The notes beneath the pieces are model-generated. The model was not told the origin of the DNA. It made no database searches and saw nothing but the letters and a program-made list of their open reading frames with translations. A DNA stretch of 64,000 nucleotides from Sphingobacteriales bacterium (lineage in GTDB: Bacteria; Bacteroidota; Bacteroidia; Sphingobacteriales; Sphingobacteriaceae), in NCBI GenBank assembly GCA_028288165.1, contig JAQBOG010000017.1:1-64000 (forward strand), written 5' to 3'. Shown piece after piece: positions 61,904-64,000 of this stretch (the first letter of the stretch is position 1; each line of letters opens with the position of its first letter). A program made the translations under genes and the position numbers.

Positions 61904-63255
61904 ATGTCATACTTACTCAATCTGCGATACAAAGCGGTTCTGGTGAGGCCAAGTTCTTTGGAGGCTTTTGAAATGTTTCCGTTATTTTTTTCAATAACGC
62001 GGAGTATGGTGCTTTTTTCAAGATCGTTCAAATTACTTTCAATGCTTGTTGGTGGCGAAATGGCCTGTTCAATGGGAGAGAAGAGTAGATCTTTAGCTTG
62101 CAGTGTTGAATCATCGGCCATGATTACCGCCCGCTCAATGGCGTATTGTAATTCACGGACGTTGCCAGGGAAGCTGTAGTTTAGTAATTTATCAATGGCT
62201 TTTTTATCAAACTCAAAGGCTGGTTTTAGATACTTTTGAGCGTACACTTTACTAAAATGTTCTGCCAGTAAAATGATATCATTCCCACGATTACGTAATG
62301 GTGGAACCATAATCTCCACCGTGTTTATTCGGTAAATCAAATCTTTACGGAATCGATTTTCGTTAGCTAGTTCGAATAAAGGCACATTTGTGGCACAAAT
62401 TAGGCGGATATCAATATCAACCGATTGGTTTGCCCCGATGCGATTAACTTGCCTGTTTTGTAAAACACTCAATAGTTTTGCCTGCTGTTGTAGTGATATG
62501 TTTCCAATTTCATCCAAAAATAGCGTTCCTTCATTTGCGGCTTCGAAGCGACCCATACGGTCTTCACGAGCATCTGTAAATGCACCTTTTTTATGGCCAA
62601 ATAATTCACTTTCAAAGAGAGTTTCTGATAATGCGCCTACATCTACTTTTACATAAGGTTTAGTGGAACGACGAGATTGCTGATGAATGGCATTGGCAAT
62701 TAAATCTTTACCTGTACCGTTTTCGCCGAGTATTAAAATGTTGGCATCGGTTGGGGCAATCTTATCTATTTTATAAAAAATTTCCTGCATTTGCTCGGAA
62801 TTTCCTAACAAATCAGGAGTATTCGCTGAACGTTTAGATTTGGTAGAACCGCTAGCTTTACTGATAGATAATTTGTTTAAAGCCTCTTTTATGGTTTCTA
62901 GTAATTGCTCATTATGCCAAGGTTTTACCACAAAATCTGCTGCTCCTTCTTTTAAACAACGCACAGCTAAATCAATATGACCATACGCTGTTATCATGAT
63001 TACGGCTGCCTCACAACGGAGTTCTTTTATTTTTTTTAGCCAGTATAAACCTTCATTTCCAGTATTAACTGAACTGTTAAAGTTCATATCCAGCAGAATT
63101 AAGTCAAAAGAATGTTTTGAAATCAGATTCCTGATATTCTCTGGATTTTTGTCTATTACAACCTCATTTACCTCGGTTTTCAGAAGCATCCGCACGGCGG
63201 TAAGCACATCCGGATCATCATCAATAACAAGAATATTAGCGTTTTTCAGGTTCAT
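61900..63255 (-). CDS. NtrC-family sigma-54-dependent response regulator
   Basis: This 451-residue regulator has a receiver domain with phospho-acceptor D56 (DLILLDMNF) and the acidic pair in VIDDDPDVLTAV, an AAA+ domain with Walker A GENGTGKD, the sigma-54 loop GAFTDA (a common variant of GAFTGA), Walker B GTLFLDEIGN and the arginine finger region, and a Fis-type helix-turn-helix (NGNISKASKELGLTRTALYR). ATG 63255 starts the receiver; the longer frame adds an implausible hydrophobic leader. It is divergent from the efflux adaptor gene, a common layout for control of that operon. Confidence 0.95.
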   Translation of the reverse strand: MNLKNANILVIDDDPDVLTAVRMLLKTEVNEVVIDKNPENIRNLISKHSFDLILLDMNFNSSVNTGNEGLYWLKKIKELRCEAAVIMITAYGHIDLAVRCLKEGAADFVVKPWHNEQLLETIKEALNKLSISKASGSTKSKRSANTPDLLGNSEQMQEIFYKIDKIAPTDANILILGENGTGKDLIANAIHQQSRRSTKPYVKVDVGALSETLFESELFGHKKGAFTDAREDRMGRFEAANEGTLFLDEIGNISLQQQAKLLSVLQNRQVNRIGANQSVDIDIRLICATNVPLFELANENRFRKDLIYRINTVEIMVPPLRNRGNDIILLAEHFSKVYAQKYLKPAFEFDKKAIDKLLNYSFPGNVRELQYAIERAVIMADDSTLQAKDLLFSPIEQAISPPTSIESNLNDLEKSTILRVIEKNNGNISKASKELGLTRTALYRRLSKYDI

Positions 63256-63441
63256 ACTCAAAACTATACAACTTTTTAAAATAACAATTATTACAACAGT
63301 AATAAATTTTTGCTTTAAAGAATTTACCAATTTTTATTGTAAAGGATTGTGTAACGTTTTCGAACACTTGCTGTTGCAGTACCGAACAGATAATTGATGT
63401 ATTTTCTATATAATGCATTGTAAATCAATAGTTTGTTTGCT

Positions 63442-63456
63442 TGGCACAAGTTTGAT
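63442..63456 (+). promoter_or_regulatory. Weak sigma-54-like element before the adaptor gene
   Basis: TGGCACAAGTTTGAT resembles the -24/-12 promoter (TGGCAC, five bases, TTGC) but has only four bases before TTGA, one too few. If used, transcription would start near 63468, which fits GTG 63503 as the start codon and excludes ATG 63455. Confidence 0.3.
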
Positions 63457-63502
63457 GTTAATGGGGCAGGATACAAGATATCTATTTAAAAAAAATAATA
63501 AC

Positions 63503-64000
63503 GTGGATAGAGTAATACAAAAAAAGAAATGGGGCACCAAACGACTTTTAACAATTGGTGGGGTATCCCTAATTGTTATATTAATTGCAGGCAGTTATGT
63601 GTTGACATCCGGTAAATCACGATTGAATGTTGAGAAAGAAAAGATAACTATTAGCACCATTACCAAAGCGTCTTTCCAAGAATTTATCCCTGTTAATGGA
63701 ATTGTAATGCCTTTAACAACTATTTATTTAGATGCTGTTGAAGGTGGTAGAGTTGAAGAGCGTTTTGTAGAAGATGGTGCTTTTATGAAAAAAGGTCAGC
63801 CGATTTTAAAACTAGTTAATACCGATTTAGAACTTACTTTGGCAAATCAGGAAACGGCTGTATTTGATGTGTTAACCCAAATGCAAAACACCCGGAATAA
63901 TTCAGATCAGAACACGATCCGCCAGTTAAATCAGATGGCTGAGGTTGAGAATGCTTTGGCCGAAACCGAACGATTATTCAAATTAAATAAAAAGTTGTTT
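63503..64000 (+). CDS. HlyD/MacA-type efflux periplasmic adaptor, 5' part
   Basis: The frame is open to the window end (166 codons seen). After a basic start (VDRVIQKKKWGTKRLL) comes one membrane helix (IGGVSLIVILIAGSYVL), then FQEFIPVNGIVMPLTTIYLD, a lipoyl/barrel-sandwich part (VEGGRVEERFVEDGAFMKKG, QPILKLVNTDLELTLANQ) and the start of the alpha-hairpin coiled coil (AEVENALAETERLFKLNKKL). Such adaptors join an inner-membrane ABC or RND pump to an outer-membrane channel. GTG 63503 fits homologous N-termini best; ATG 63455 and 63461 are in-frame alternatives. Confidence 0.85.
   Translation, partial: MDRVIQKKKWGTKRLLTIGGVSLIVILIAGSYVLTSGKSRLNVEKEKITISTITKASFQEFIPVNGIVMPLTTIYLDAVEGGRVEERFVEDGAFMKKGQPILKLVNTDLELTLANQETAVFDVLTQMQNTRNNSDQNTIRQLNQMAEVENALAETERLFKLNKKLF

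Overview
The window looks like chromosomal DNA of a free-living Bacteroidota species, most probably Pedobacter or a close Sphingobacteriaceae relative. The reasons are the AT-rich base composition, two SusC/SusD outer-membrane pairs, a FecI/FecR regulatory pair with an STN-domain SusC, a Bacteroidota-type promoter (TTTG, 18-base spacer, TAnnTTTG) before the FecI gene, NagB fused to a PIG-L domain, and the many secreted glycoside hydrolases. No rRNA, tRNA, CRISPR array, transposase or prophage was seen.

Layout. Positions 1-16250 hold small, mostly unlinked genes (DinB-like proteins, a MEDS-PAS histidine kinase, a PAS protein, a cupin, an aldo/keto reductase, a TfoX-N protein, a BLUF-like protein, an amidase, a three-gene membrane/lipoprotein operon, a receiver-only regulator, an AAC(3)-I-like acetyltransferase). 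Several broken genes lie among them (Crp/Fnr remnant, Rossmann-fold remnant, a frameshifted secreted protein, a frameshifted 2H phosphoesterase). Positions 16295-19528 are a three-gene operon on the minus strand: lipoprotein, TauE/SafE exporter, TsdA-like dihaem cytochrome c. Positions 20065-24585 hold GH26, an AGE-family epimerase-like protein and GH27, a set suited to galactomannan.

Positions 24804-36719 are a polysaccharide-utilisation-type locus: ECF sigma, anti-sigma FecR, STN-SusC, SusD, two secreted RraA-fold proteins, a Tat-exported enolase-superfamily dehydratase and a BASS-family sodium symporter. The exported enzymes suggest that a sugar acid is dehydrated and aldol-cleaved outside the cytoplasm and that the product is then imported. 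This is the best candidate for an undescribed system. A second SusC/SusD pair, without its own regulator, and a large FG-GAP/ASPIC lipoprotein follow (38003-46561).

Positions 47759-59042 form an amino-sugar and glycan region: NagB-PIG-L fusion, ROK regulator, a separate ECF-sigma operon of small proteins, a DUF5009 membrane acyltransferase-like protein, GH18 chitinase, GH3 and a Tat-exported TIM-barrel protein. The end (60346-64000) holds a histidine kinase and an NtrC-type regulator divergent from a HlyD/MacA-type efflux adaptor that runs off the window.

At a second scale the window is strewn with non-coding repeats: eight copies of a roughly 85-130 bp hairpin element, two copies of a nested-palindrome element, and two GTTGTAAG-type arrays. 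Inverted pairs of the first two elements bracket the GH26 gene and the AGE-GH27 pair. A thioredoxin gene with one internal stop codon lies at 47235-47531.
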